From: Ochrobactrum vermis
GTDB taxonomy: Bacteria; Pseudomonadota; Alphaproteobacteria; Rhizobiales; Rhizobiaceae
Assembly: GCF_002975205.1 (NCBI RefSeq)
Contig: NZ_PCOC01000001.1
Coordinates: forward strand, 806,001 to 870,000
Reading direction: 5' to 3'
DNA length: 64,000 nucleotides
The notes below the pieces were generated by a model, which worked only from the letters and a program-made list of their open reading frames with translations, was not told the origin of the DNA and searched no databases. The position numbers were made by a program, and so were the translations under genes. Positions 51,338-60,426 of the stretch are shown one piece after another (within the stretch, counting starts at the first letter, position 1; every line of letters begins with the position of its first letter).

Positions 51338-51721
51338 CTGCAAAAACAAACAGCAGCACAATGGGCGCTACAGCTTCTGGACTGGAATCGAAAACACCTG
51401 GTCCAGGGTGGTGCACTTACCGAGGCGATCATCGCGGAGAAATTCTCGGATCAGTTTGTCGTCAAGGTAAACGGGAGCGTTCACCCTGCTAGTCATTCTA
51501 ACTATCTGGCTTTTCTTGATGGTTTCCGCAGCACGATCCACACGATTGACTATGATGTACAAGAGGTGGTCGCTGAAGAAAATTCAGCGGTGCTGGCAAT
51601 GGCGGCGACAGTCATTCGTCTTGATAGAATCATCGACCATTTCGAAGCGATGCTGCTATTGAAATTCAATGAAGCAGGCCTTGTCACCCTGTGGCACAAA
51701 GTTTACCTGAAGACGCAGTAA
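51338..51721 (+). CDS. SnoaL/NTF2-like protein with CTG start
   Basis: This open frame of 127 codons has no ATG, GTG or TTG before its domain. GGAGG at 51327-51331 lies six bases ahead of CTG 51338, which begins LQKQTAAQWALQLLDWNRKH. The rest reads as an NTF2-like fold: HLVQGGALTEAIIAEKFSDQ, SHSNYLAFLDGFRSTIHTID, and a final LLLKFNEAGLVTLWHKVYL. Such proteins are isomerases, hydrolases or binding proteins of small molecules. Either CTG is used or an ATG has mutated; the open frame argues for function. Confidence 0.65.
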   Translation: MQKQTAAQWALQLLDWNRKHLVQGGALTEAIIAEKFSDQFVVKVNGSVHPASHSNYLAFLDGFRSTIHTIDYDVQEVVAEENSAVLAMAATVIRLDRIIDHFEAMLLLKFNEAGLVTLWHKVYLKTQ

Positions 51722-51760
51722 GGCCCCGGCGCAGTTATCCAGCAAAGATAAAATGAGAGA

Positions 51761-51790
51761 AGGCCGCGTTCACGGCGTTTTCAGTTTTTG
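51761..51790 (+). terminator. Possible terminator of the SnoaL-like gene
   Basis: A short GCCG/CGGC stem precedes TTTTCAGTTTTT, 40 bases after the stop. The stem is weak. Confidence 0.4.
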
Positions 51791-51802
51791 TTGTCGTGTC
51801 AG

Positions 51803-52315
51803 TTACTGCCCATGCGGGCCGTCCGGTCCACGCTGTCTCATGTAAACCCGCGGCCCATGATTACCGGGACGTCCATGCCAGTCGGGGCGGTCATGCCATC
51901 CACGGCGATCCCAGTGTCTGTCCCGATAGTATCTGCGATCACGATACCAGTAGTCATCGCGGTCATCGAGAGCAGAACCTATAGCGACGCCTGCAATGAG
52001 CGGAATGCCGATGAGCGCAGCCGTTCGGCCGAAATCATCGGAATAACCGCTGGATGTTCCCTCCCGAAATGCCAGATAGCGCGACGATGCCCAACCATAG
52101 GTCGGGCCGTAGCTGACCTGACACCAGCCGTAGCCGGATGTGCAGCCGCGCACGGTCACGGGCGCGCCACTTGGGATGGAGCCCAGCGTCGCATAGCGCG
52201 TGCCGGGGCCGGTGCGGATATTGAGGTTGGTGGTGGATATGGCGTTCGCCGCCTGCGCTGCGCCCGCCGCAAATACGCCCACAGCAATTAGGGCGGCTTT
52301 GAGAGCAAGCTTCAT
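51803..52315 (-). CDS. Secreted SH3-domain protein
   Basis: A 170-residue protein with a signal peptide (MKLALKAALIAVGVFAAGAA, cleavage near AQAAN), one bacterial SH3 domain (TTNLNIRTGPGTRYATLGSI to GWASSRYLAF) and an Arg/Asp/Tyr/Trp-rich tail (DDYWYRDRRYYRDRH). The SH3 domain probably binds cell-wall peptide stems. An in-frame extension of 32 codons upstream would precede the signal peptide and is rejected. Confidence 0.88.
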   Translation of the reverse strand: MKLALKAALIAVGVFAAGAAQAANAISTTNLNIRTGPGTRYATLGSIPSGAPVTVRGCTSGYGWCQVSYGPTYGWASSRYLAFREGTSSGYSDDFGRTAALIGIPLIAGVAIGSALDDRDDYWYRDRRYYRDRHWDRRGWHDRPDWHGRPGNHGPRVYMRQRGPDGPHGQ

Positions 52316-52409
52316 CGGAGTTCTCCCTGAACTGTCTCTATCGCTTCTAAAACGATAGCGGCGAATGAAGGTTCCAATCCAGGTAAACAGGTCGTGGGTG
52401 TCGAACAGC

Positions 52410-52436
52410 AAAAAAGCGCCGGAGAACCGGCGCTTT
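52410..52436 (-). terminator. Terminator of the glycine-zipper lipoprotein gene
   Basis: AAAGCGCCGG/CCGGCGCTTT, with a four-base loop, followed by six T residues on the minus strand, about 25 bases after the stop at 52462. Confidence 0.88.
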
Positions 52437-52461
52437 CGATGATCCTTGCTGATTGCTGGAA

Positions 52462-52710
52462 CTATCGCCTGCAGCGAGCCACATACATGCGGCCGTGACG
52501 GTCACGATATTGGCAATTGCCGTTGCGCAGTTCACGCACCAGCAGGCCGCCCAAGGCGCCCGCGCCAGCACCGATAAGCGCGCCGCGTCCGCCACCCGCA
52601 ATGCCGCCGATAATGGCCCCCGCACCGGTGCCGATGGAAATATCCTTTTCCGTGGTCGTGCAGCCCGTTATTGCGAGCAAAGCAACCAACCCAAGCGCCA
52701 CTTTCCGCAT
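52462..52710 (-). CDS. Glycine-zipper lipoprotein
   Basis: An 82-residue outer-membrane lipoprotein candidate. Residues 1-17 end in the lipobox LAITGC. Residues 27-58 are a glycine zipper (GTGAGAIIGGIAGGGRGALI), and a short basic tail with two cysteines follows. It resembles 17-kDa-antigen-like or OmpA/SmpA-associated lipoproteins of Rhizobiales. Confidence 0.88.
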   Translation of the reverse strand: MRKVALGLVALLAITGCTTTEKDISIGTGAGAIIGGIAGGGRGALIGAGAGALGGLLVRELRNGNCQYRDRHGRMYVARCRR

Positions 52711-52819
52711 CCCTGTCTCCTCCTGAGAAAAATCAGACTAAGCTTAAACGATTGATTTCGTGATCGGTTGCGTTGGAATCCGCAAGTCTGCGTGAAAAAT
52801 ATCGCAAACCGAAACAGCG

Positions 52820-52912
52820 TCAATGGCGACGATGGCGCAGGATGACTGCAATGGCTAGTCCAGCCAGTCCGATTGCGATAACGCCTTGCAGAATGAAAAC
52901 CCAATTCATCAT
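52820..52912 (-). CDS. Thirty-residue membrane protein
   Basis: The product starts MMNWVFILQGVIAIGLAGLA and ends ILRHRRH: one helix and a basic tail. GAGG lies eight bases before the first of two adjacent ATGs. It is monocistronic by position. The small size limits certainty. Confidence 0.55.
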   Translation of the reverse strand: MMNWVFILQGVIAIGLAGLAIAVILRHRRH

Positions 52913-53118
52913 GATGTAGTCCTCTGACACTTAGCCTATTGAGGGCGCGCGCACGAATTTGGCCTCTTCCTAGCGCATTTTGGACGGATGGGAAATGCGC
53001 GTTAACCGCTTTGAGCTAGGCCTATGAAATCATTAAAATTATTTAATGGGAGCATTCATTTGGCATTCACATTGACGGGCGCATTTTCGGTACATCGAAC
53101 ATAACAAAGGAAGCCGAT

Positions 53119-53457
53119 ATGAAGCCGATCGTTATTGCTCTTACTGCCTTTTCCTTTCTCGCGGCACCTGCTGCGATGGCACAATCTTATCCGTCGCATC
53201 ACGGCAAGCCGTCTTACAGTCAGATGCACAAGGGCGGTCCGAAATATGACGCGCGTAAGTATGACAACCGCCGTCACCAGAGCTGGAAGACGGGTAACCG
53301 TCTGCCGCCAAACTATCGCGGTCACGTCGTGAACAATTATTCGGGCTACAAGTTGCGTAAGCCGCCACGTGGCTATCACTGGGTCAAGGTCAACAATGAT
53401 TATATGATGATCGGCATCGCGACCGGAATCATTTCATCCATTGTCGCGGGCCGGTAA
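53119..53457 (+). CDS. RcnB-like periplasmic protein
   Basis: A 112-residue protein with a signal peptide (ending AAMAQ) and a His/Tyr-rich linker. It has the RcnB pattern: W.TG.RLPPNYRG, YKLRKPPRGYHWVKVNNDYMMIGIATGIISSIV. RcnB takes part in nickel/cobalt homeostasis in E. coli; rhizobial homologues are numerous and their role is uncertain. A terminator follows at 53478. Confidence 0.88.
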   Translation: MKPIVIALTAFSFLAAPAAMAQSYPSHHGKPSYSQMHKGGPKYDARKYDNRRHQSWKTGNRLPPNYRGHVVNNYSGYKLRKPPRGYHWVKVNNDYMMIGIATGIISSIVAGR

Positions 53458-53477
53458 TCAATCGCAGGGTTGGAAGA

Positions 53478-53500
53478 AAGGCGGCCAATGGCCGCCTTTT
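53478..53500. terminator. Bidirectional terminator
   Basis: AAGGCGGC/GCCGCCTT (53479-53486, 53491-53498), with T-rich ends on both strands, lies between the convergent RcnB-like and binding-protein genes. Confidence 0.8.
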
Positions 53501-53513
53501 CAAATCTGCACGA

Positions 53514-54617
53514 TCAGTTCTCGGGGCCGAAATACTTGGCTTTCAGCTTGGCGACTGCTTCATTCTCATGGGCGCTGATGATCGCGATGCTCGCGGGTTT
53601 GACAAGCTCGCTATGGCGCGGAAACGCAAAGCCATATTTATCCGGGCTGAATATATTGCCGACCAGATCGACAGGTTGGTCGGCGTGCTGGTGGGCATAA
53701 TATTCCAGAACAGGTCCGTCGCTGACGATTGCCGCGATTTCATCATTGACGAGTGCGTTCACGGCTTCAGGAAGGTGATCGAAAGGAACTGTTGCGATCG
53801 AGCGTGACCTCAGGAATTGTTCCGCGACACTGCCAGAACGCACACCTACGGATTTCCCCTGCAAGTCGGCGAGGCTCGAAATATTGTTGTCGATATGGGC
53901 GACGGTCATCACGCTTGTAATCGACGAGGTCAGGTAGGCGATAATCGCTATGCCGAATACCATCCAGAACGTTTGCCAGATGCGCCCCATCCAGCCGAAC
54001 AGGTTTTTCCGCGAGGTTTTGCCAGATGTCGCGATGGAAACCACGTGATGGAAGCTTTCCGCCAGTCCCTCGCGCCAGCGCTTCGGAAAACCTGCATCAA
54101 AACGCCTGTCGAAGATCGTCAGCAATATGGTGGCGGTAATAAGAATGCCGAGAATCCAAGCATAGGTTACCAGATGCCCGGCATCATCAAGGCGATTGAT
54201 TAAATCGTCCCAGCCGTTGCCTGCTTCTGTATGCACCATGATGCGTAAACCCGCATCAAACCATGGATGGGTGAAATCCACGATTTCGGCGCGCTGTTCC
54301 GTGATGGTCAGGTTGGTGACGGCGGCTTCAACCTTGCCTTCCGATACAGCTTTTACGAGTTCGGCATAGTTCGGATATTCCACATATTGCGAAGCGAGGC
54401 TCATTCGCGCGGCGATATCCTGCCAGATATCGATTGCCATGCCGGAATAGGCATTGCCCTGCTTGTTGACGAAGGGCTCGCTGACATAGACGCCGACCTG
54501 CACCGGTTTGGGTGCTTGTTGAGCGTATGAAGCCGATGAAATCACCACTAAAAGTAGAATGAGAAGTGATCTGTGTAGGCTGTGATTGATAAAGTTCTTT
54601 ACTGGTATTAACGACAA
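53514..54617 (-). CDS. Binding protein with inserted membrane helices, glutamate-receptor-like
   Basis: A roughly 367-residue protein with a signal segment (LHRSLLILLLVVISSASYAQ) followed by the first lobe of a family 3 solute-binding domain (VGVYVSEPFVNKQGNAYSGMAIDIW). Next come a membrane segment (VTYAWILGILITATILLTIF), a loop, a second segment (IWQTFWMVFGIAIIAYLTSSI), and the second lobe (SLADLQGKSVGVRSGSVAEQF). Lobes split by two helices and a loop are the plan of prokaryotic ionotropic glutamate receptors such as GluR0. A K-channel-like filter is not obvious. The start is uncertain; TTG 54617 with GGGG seven bases upstream is preferred to a longer frame from 54674. Confidence 0.8.
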   Translation of the reverse strand: MSLIPVKNFINHSLHRSLLILLLVVISSASYAQQAPKPVQVGVYVSEPFVNKQGNAYSGMAIDIWQDIAARMSLASQYVEYPNYAELVKAVSEGKVEAAVTNLTITEQRAEIVDFTHPWFDAGLRIMVHTEAGNGWDDLINRLDDAGHLVTYAWILGILITATILLTIFDRRFDAGFPKRWREGLAESFHHVVSIATSGKTSRKNLFGWMGRIWQTFWMVFGIAIIAYLTSSITSVMTVAHIDNNISSLADLQGKSVGVRSGSVAEQFLRSRSIATVPFDHLPEAVNALVNDEIAAIVSDGPVLEYYAHQHADQPVDLVGNIFSPDKYGFAFPRHSELVKPASIAIISAHENEAVAKLKAKYFGPEN

Positions 54618-54862
54618 AACAGTTCCCCATAAACTCCAGTACTGACTGCAATTTAGATAAGGTCGGTATTTCAATTATATTAATATTTACTTCTATTGGA
54701 ATCGGAATATTGGTGGCAATATTATTATTAGTATATGCTAAATTAATTTATTGTCTGCCTCTTTCCCATATGGAACCGAACGCCGCCTGTTCAGTTATTG
54801 CGGCTAACAAGCCTAATTTCAAAAAGCATGCGTGCGAAAACGAAAAGGCTGAAGAGGGGTTC

Positions 54863-56797
54863 ATGGAGAGCATCGACAATCCGGATTCTGCGGTGCGTTC
54901 CGTCACGACTGCACCACCACGCCTGCCGACGCTGGCGGCAATGGCCGTTGCCGTTGCTATTCTCTATTTTGCAAAAGACGTCTTTCTGCCACTCGCGATA
55001 GCTGTGCTGCTGACGTTTGCGCTTGCGCCAATCGTCGCCTTTCTGCGCAGGGCAGGTCTTCCGCGAGTGTTCGCGGTGATTACGAGCGTGGCAGGCGGGT
55101 TTTTGATCGTGGCTGTATTCAGCGCGGTGGTTGCCTTTCAGGTCTCGGAAGTCGGGCAGAATATCTCGCTCTATCAATATAACATCATTGAGAAAATCCG
55201 GACCCTCAAGGAAGCAAGCTCCGACAACAGCTTCTTCGACAGGCTCAACCGCTTTGCCGAGCGCATCGGCACCGAAATCAACAGGCCGGAACAAAAAACA
55301 CAGGCTTTGCCTTCGGACCAGCCGGAGGAAAAGCCGCTCCTCGTCCAGATATTTGCGCCGCGCCATCCGGTTGAAACGCTTCGGAGCATAATCGAACCAC
55401 TCATAGGTCCGCTGGCGACGACCGGGCTTGTCGTTGTTGTGGTGATTTTCATGCTGCTCGAACGGGAGGAACTGCGGGATCGCTTCATAAGGCTGGTCGG
55501 CTATGGTGATCTTCACCGCACGACAGAAGCCTTGCAGGATGCGGGAAAGCGGGTCGGTCAGTATTTGCTGACCCAGCTTGTGGTGAATATAACCTATGGC
55601 GTGCCTCTCGCCTTCGGTCTCTGGATACTGGGTATTCCGAATGCGGCTCTATGGGGAATGCTGGCCATCGTTTTGCGCTTCGTTCCCTATATCGGACCGG
55701 TCATTGCGGCGATCCTGCCGCTGTTCCTCGCCTTTGCCGTCGCTCCGGGCTGGAGCCTGTTGCTCTGGACGATCGGGCTCTTCGTCATCATCGAGCTTCT
55801 TATAAACAATGTGATCGAGCCGTGGCTTTACGGTTCTCGCACCGGCCTGTCACCGCTCGCGATCATTGTATCTGCCATTTTCTGGACATGGCTGTGGGGG
55901 CCTGTCGGACTTGTTCTATCAACACCTTTGACGGTCTGCCTTGTGGTGTTGGGACGTCATGTGCCGCAGTTTGAATTTCTGGAAATTCTGTTTGGCAACG
56001 AACCTGTGCTCGATCCGAAAGAACGCCTCTATCAACGCCTTTTGGCCGGTGATCCGGATGAGGCTACGGATAATGCCGAGGAAATGCTGGAGCAAAAATA
56101 TCTGGTCGAGTTTTACGGCTCGGTCGCTATTCCCGCTCTCTTGATGGCAGAGCAAGACCGCCTTCGTGGAGTTCTGACTGAGCCGCAACTTCAGATCGTT
56201 GCCGAAAGCGCGAAGACGCTGGTCGCCAATCTGGAGCAGATTGCGAGCGAGGAAGAAGGTGATGACGAGGAGATAGCGATTGAGAATCCGGACGGGGATG
56301 ACAGTGCTTCCGATCTGGAGCTTCCTTCTGGCGAAGGCCGTTCGCTTCTGACCTTCGGGGGCAGAAAGGGGCTCGACGATACGGCTGCAATCATGCTGGC
56401 GCAGGTGCTTGCCGTACAGGGCGCTTCAGCGGAAGCCGTTGCGCATGATGCGCTGAAACCGGCAAATCTCCGGGCGCTGGATCTTTCCGGAAGGGATACG
56501 CTGCTTATCTGTTTTCTGGATCGGCAGGCGGCGCGCCACGCCCGGTTTGCCGTTCGCCGTCTGCGACGGCGGCGGCCTTCTGTGCGTATAGGCGTGGTGC
56601 TATGGCATGATCTGAGCGAAGCACGATCCGTTGACCGCGAGGCATTACGGGAAGAAATGCAGGCGGATTTCGTCGCCTGCACCATGATAGAGGCCGTCGT
56701 GGAAGGGCTCTCCGAAATCGTGCCGAAACCCTTGAAGACGGCAACGAAAACGGTCCGCGCGCGGTCGCGCAAGGTGGCCGCTGCAAAACAGAATTAG
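54863..56797 (+). CDS. Large AI-2E family protein with C-terminal extension
   Basis: A 644-residue protein. The first 370 residues are an AI-2E/PerM permease with the usual paired helices and the conserved FVPYIGPVIAAILP and NNVIEPWLYGSRTGLSP stretches. A further 270 soluble residues follow, with an acidic linker (SEEEGDDEEIAIENPDGDD) and a compact C-terminal part (DTLLICFLDRQAARHARFAV, IGVVLWHDL). Most PerM-like proteins end at the membrane domain. The start at 54863 has GAGGGG directly upstream; an in-frame opening to 54710 is not supported. Its 3' end overlaps convergent metC by four bases. Confidence 0.88.
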   Translation: MESIDNPDSAVRSVTTAPPRLPTLAAMAVAVAILYFAKDVFLPLAIAVLLTFALAPIVAFLRRAGLPRVFAVITSVAGGFLIVAVFSAVVAFQVSEVGQNISLYQYNIIEKIRTLKEASSDNSFFDRLNRFAERIGTEINRPEQKTQALPSDQPEEKPLLVQIFAPRHPVETLRSIIEPLIGPLATTGLVVVVVIFMLLEREELRDRFIRLVGYGDLHRTTEALQDAGKRVGQYLLTQLVVNITYGVPLAFGLWILGIPNAALWGMLAIVLRFVPYIGPVIAAILPLFLAFAVAPGWSLLLWTIGLFVIIELLINNVIEPWLYGSRTGLSPLAIIVSAIFWTWLWGPVGLVLSTPLTVCLVVLGRHVPQFEFLEILFGNEPVLDPKERLYQRLLAGDPDEATDNAEEMLEQKYLVEFYGSVAIPALLMAEQDRLRGVLTEPQLQIVAESAKTLVANLEQIASEEEGDDEEIAIENPDGDDSASDLELPSGEGRSLLTFGGRKGLDDTAAIMLAQVLAVQGASAEAVAHDALKPANLRALDLSGRDTLLICFLDRQAARHARFAVRRLRRRRPSVRIGVVLWHDLSEARSVDREALREEMQADFVACTMIEAVVEGLSEIVPKPLKTATKTVRARSRKVAAAKQN

Positions 56798-57963
56798 ATC
56801 GCTGCAAAGCCTTTTTCGAGGTCTGCAATGAGGTCCGGCACGTCCTCCAGCCCGATCTGCAGTCGGATCACCGGCCCCGGATAGTCGCCTTTTGCTACCG
56901 TCCGGTCATTGAGGCGGACATGAACGGCGAGACTTTCATAGCCGCCCCAGGAATAGCCAAGACCGAAAATCTCCAGTGCATCGAGGAAGGCATGGGCTTC
57001 CTTTTGCCCGCCACTGGCAAGCACGATGGAGAAAATGCCGGAGGAGCCGGAAAAGTCCCGTTTCCAGATTTCATGGCCGGGATGGCTTTCCAGTGCCGGA
57101 TGCAGAACCCGGTCAACGGCCGGATGGCTTTCAAGCCAACGGGCGATCTCCAGTGCGCTCTTGCGATGATGTTCCAGCCGCACGCCCATGGTCCGCATGC
57201 CGCGCAGGATCTGGTAGGTGTCGTCAGCCGACGTGCACAGTCCAAGCGTTCCGTGGGTTTCCAGAAGCTGCGGCCAGCATTTTTCGTTGGCCGAAACCGT
57301 GCCGAACAGAATATCGGAATGGCCGGACGGATATTTGGTCGAGGCATGGATGGTAATGTCCACGCCGAAATCGAGCGCCTTGAAATAAAGCGGGGTTGCC
57401 CATGTATTGTCCATCATGACAATGGCGCCGCCCTTGTGCGCTTCTTCAACGATAGCCGGAATGTCTTGCATCTCGAACGTGTTGGATGCCGGTGATTCCG
57501 TGAACACGACCTTGGTGTTCGGGCGCATCAGCTTCGCGATGCCGGAACCAATCTCCGGATCGTAATATTCGACGTCCACGCCCATACGCTTCAGGATCGT
57601 ATCGGCAAAATGACGGGTCGGATTATAAATCGAATCGACAAACAGCGCGTGATCGCCCGGTGACAGGAAAGCGAGGAGCGGAATGGTAACCGCTGCGAGC
57701 CCGGATGGGACGCAGACGGTGCCCGCCGATCCTTCGAGCGCATCGATTGCTGCGCAAAGCGCATCGCTGGTCGGCGTGCCGCGTGTCCCGTAGGTGTATT
57801 TCTGGCCGCCGGTCACCATCGTTTCCGCATCTGGAAAAAGGACGGTCGAGGCGCGGACAACGGGTGGATTGACGAAGCCATGATAGTCGCGTGGCTGATA
57901 GCCGTCGTGAGTGAGCCGTGTGTTTATACCCAGCTTCTCTGTCTTGCCCTGCTGCTTAGTCAC
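56794..57963 (-). CDS. metC: Cystathionine beta-lyase
   Basis: A 389-residue PLP enzyme of the Cys/Met metabolism family. It cleaves cystathionine to homocysteine. The PLP lysine lies in IHASTKYPSGHSD; other family stretches are TYGTRGTPTSDALCAAI, VPSGLAAVTIPLLAFL and MMDNTWATPLYFKAL. The N-terminus and length fit MetC rather than gamma-synthase, but the two are hard to part by eye. Confidence 0.92.
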   Translation of the reverse strand: MTKQQGKTEKLGINTRLTHDGYQPRDYHGFVNPPVVRASTVLFPDAETMVTGGQKYTYGTRGTPTSDALCAAIDALEGSAGTVCVPSGLAAVTIPLLAFLSPGDHALFVDSIYNPTRHFADTILKRMGVDVEYYDPEIGSGIAKLMRPNTKVVFTESPASNTFEMQDIPAIVEEAHKGGAIVMMDNTWATPLYFKALDFGVDITIHASTKYPSGHSDILFGTVSANEKCWPQLLETHGTLGLCTSADDTYQILRGMRTMGVRLEHHRKSALEIARWLESHPAVDRVLHPALESHPGHEIWKRDFSGSSGIFSIVLASGGQKEAHAFLDALEIFGLGYSWGGYESLAVHVRLNDRTVAKGDYPGPVIRLQIGLEDVPDLIADLEKGFAAI

Positions 57964-58172
57964 GAAAATGCCTCCAGACCATGTTGCATGCTATCCCACC
58001 GATTCTCGAACGAGAGGATTCTGCCGGGGCGCATCAAGGTCGGCTGCGGCAAAAAGATCTGCGATTCCGTTTGCGGCGGAAACTTTGAATACTTGGATAG
58101 GATGCGCGCGTGCTGGATGCAACCTCGCGCGCTGTTTGTTGCGTAAGAAGCTTGTGAAAGGATATTTCCAAT

Positions 58173-58940
58173 ATGATGGCGTCAAGCACGGGAAGCATTT
58201 TTCTTTATCCCTTTCGCGCCGCGCTGGAACTCCTTCAAGCTCTTCTGCGCCCGGCCGACAAGGGCGCTCCGTCCTCCTGGACGCTTGAAATGACCGCAAT
58301 TGTCGTACTTCTGCCTTTCATCATACTTGTGCTGCATCTTTGGGATGCAGACATTATTCGGGTAACGGCGAAAAGCACCAATCTCATCATGGAATTGCTG
58401 CGCACGGTTACAGATGCGATTCGCACTGTAGTCTGGCTCGCGATAGGCATGGTGGTGTGGCTCGTCACGGCGATGCTGCTCTCGCCGAAACTGCGTGCCG
58501 GTGCAAGGCCCTGGTTCGTGAAGCTCCATAGCTGGGCAACACTCGTGCTGACGTCAATCGTCGTGGCCAGCATTCCCGTCGAGATCGGTAAACTCGCCAT
58601 AGGTCGGGCGCGGCCGTTTCTCCTGGATGATGTGGGAGCTGCCTATTTCTCGCCTTTCAAGGGACAGTTTCTTTATGAGAGCTTTCCATCCGGCCATTCC
58701 ATGATGGCGGGCATCATGATGGTTTCGCTTTGGATATTCCTGCCACGCTGGCGCATCCTGACCGTCACTGTATGTATGCTCTTCGGGATCAGCAGGCTTG
58801 CGGCCGGCGCGCATTATCCAACTGACGTTCTCGCAGGTCTGACGATCGGTTTCGTGGCGACCTGGTGGGTTGCCCGCTATATGGCGACGCGAAATATTAT
58901 TTTTTCTTTGGATGATGAAAGCGCGATGCCGCGCGTTTGA
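58173..58940 (+). CDS. PAP2-family membrane phosphatase
   Basis: A 255-residue membrane protein with the three PAP2 motifs: KLAIGRARP, SFPSGHSM and SRLAAGAHYPTDV. Five or six helices surround them. It probably dephosphorylates a lipid such as undecaprenyl pyrophosphate or phosphatidate. A lipid A phosphatase (LpxE/F-like) is an alternative that sequence alone does not settle. Confidence 0.9.
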   Translation: MMASSTGSIFLYPFRAALELLQALLRPADKGAPSSWTLEMTAIVVLLPFIILVLHLWDADIIRVTAKSTNLIMELLRTVTDAIRTVVWLAIGMVVWLVTAMLLSPKLRAGARPWFVKLHSWATLVLTSIVVASIPVEIGKLAIGRARPFLLDDVGAAYFSPFKGQFLYESFPSGHSMMAGIMMVSLWIFLPRWRILTVTVCMLFGISRLAAGAHYPTDVLAGLTIGFVATWWVARYMATRNIIFSLDDESAMPRV

Positions 58941-59343
58941 TTTCTACCAAAAGTTGTCGATGGTGGCGTATATCTGGGATGGTAGTGATATACAAGTATT
59001 TGTATTAATTGAATTAAATTGTCGTATCTAACGTGGGTGCGGTATAGGTTTCACCTGTGAAGGACTCTACCCAGAAATCGGGAAACCGTGTAAATTTCTG
59101 AATATTTCTCCCTCATCTTTTTGAGACGTCTGTACACCGGGCTACGTTAATGCCTTGACCAACGGCAAAATTTCGCCTTCGATACGACTTGTGAAGGCGA
59201 CAGGTTTGTCACTGCGCTCAAAAACAAAAATCGAAGACCGGATAGCGGTCTCGGGCGAGGGCAATCTGCTGTAGGCATGGGCTTGGGAGGTCACGCGGCT
59301 TTTCCAACGGGTTTATGCAAAAAATAAAGCAACAAGAGGCGCT
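58941..59343. promoter_or_regulatory. Upstream region of aapJ
   Basis: About 400 bases lie between the PAP2 stop and the aapJ start. It is AT-rich in its first third and contains no credible gene. It should hold the promoter of the aap operon. I cannot assign a specific operator. Confidence 0.45.
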
Positions 59344-60426
59344 ATGAACCAACGGTTCGGCGTTCTCCAGGGAACAAAAAAGGTTGCAGGCCAGATGAAA
59401 AAAACTCTTATGACGGGTGTATTGGGTGCGGCGGCGCTGTTTGGTGTCGCTTCGGGAGCATCCGCAGACACGCTTTCCGATGTGAAGGCGAAAGGTTTTC
59501 TGCAGTGCGGCGTTAATACGGGTCTGCTTGGATTTGCTTCGCCCAACGACAAGGGCGAGTGGTCCGGCTTCGACGTGGACTATTGCCGCGCTGTGGCTTC
59601 TGCGATTTTTGGTGATCCAACCAAGGTGAAGTTCACCCCTCTAAACGCAAAAGAGCGTTTCACAGCCCTGCAATCAGGTGAAGTGGATGTCCTGATCCGT
59701 AACACGACCTGGACCATCAGCCGCGACACTGCGCTCGGCCTCGATTTTGCTGGCATCAACTACTTTGACGGCCAGGGCTTCATGATCAATTCGAAGAAGC
59801 TGTCGGGCATCAATTCCGCATTGCAGCTTTCCGGTGCGTCCATCTGCGTTCAGGCCGGTACGACGACCGAGCTGAACATGGCCGACTATTTCCGCGCCAA
59901 TAAGATGGAATATAATCCGGTTGTCTTCGAGAAGATCGAAGAAGCCAATGCCGCTTACGATTCCGGCCGTTGCGATGCCTATACGACCGACCAGTCCAGC
60001 CTCTACGGGGTTCGTCTGGCGCTTGCCAATCCGGACGATCACGTCATCTTGCCGGAAATCATCTCCAAGGAGCCGTTCGGTCTGACCGTTCGCCAAGGCG
60101 ACGCCAAGTGGGCGGATGTCGTTCGCTGGACGCATAATGCGCTGCTCAACGCCGAGGAATACGGTATTACGCAGGCCAATGTCGAAGAGATGAAGAAATC
60201 CGACAATCCGGACATCAAGCGTCTTCTCGGTGTGGAAGCGGACACCAAGATCGGCACCGATCTCGGTCTTGACAATGACTGGGTGGTGAAGATCGTCAAG
60301 GGCGTCGGCAACTACGGTGAGATTTTCGAGCGCAACATCGGCGCCAGCAGCCCGCTCAAGATTGCACGTGGTATCAATGCCCAGTGGAACAAGGGTGGCC
60401 TGCAATATGGCATCCCTGTCCGCTAA
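59344..60426 (+). CDS. aapJ: General L-amino-acid-binding protein
   Basis: A 360-residue periplasmic binding protein of the AapJ type: TLSDVKAKGFLQCGVNTGLLGFA at the mature N-terminus, NAKERFTALQSGEVDVL, the NTTWTISRDTALGLDF segment and a C-terminus LKIARGINAQWNKGGLQYG. The Aap system takes up a wide range of L-amino acids in rhizobia. The ATG at 59344 has AAGAGG just upstream; MKKTLMTGV at 59395 is an alternative that gives a normal-length signal peptide. Downstream genes aapQ, aapM and aapP complete the transporter. Confidence 0.95.
   Translation: MNQRFGVLQGTKKVAGQMKKTLMTGVLGAAALFGVASGASADTLSDVKAKGFLQCGVNTGLLGFASPNDKGEWSGFDVDYCRAVASAIFGDPTKVKFTPLNAKERFTALQSGEVDVLIRNTTWTISRDTALGLDFAGINYFDGQGFMINSKKLSGINSALQLSGASICVQAGTTTELNMADYFRANKMEYNPVVFEKIEEANAAYDSGRCDAYTTDQSSLYGVRLALANPDDHVILPEIISKEPFGLTVRQGDAKWADVVRWTHNALLNAEEYGITQANVEEMKKSDNPDIKRLLGVEADTKIGTDLGLDNDWVVKIVKGVGNYGEIFERNIGASSPLKIARGINAQWNKGGLQYGIPVR

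Noticed and set aside
57964..58172. SAM riboswitch upstream of metC
   Set aside because: I looked for the paired stems of the SAM classes before metC and saw none; the region is short and lacks clear hairpins.
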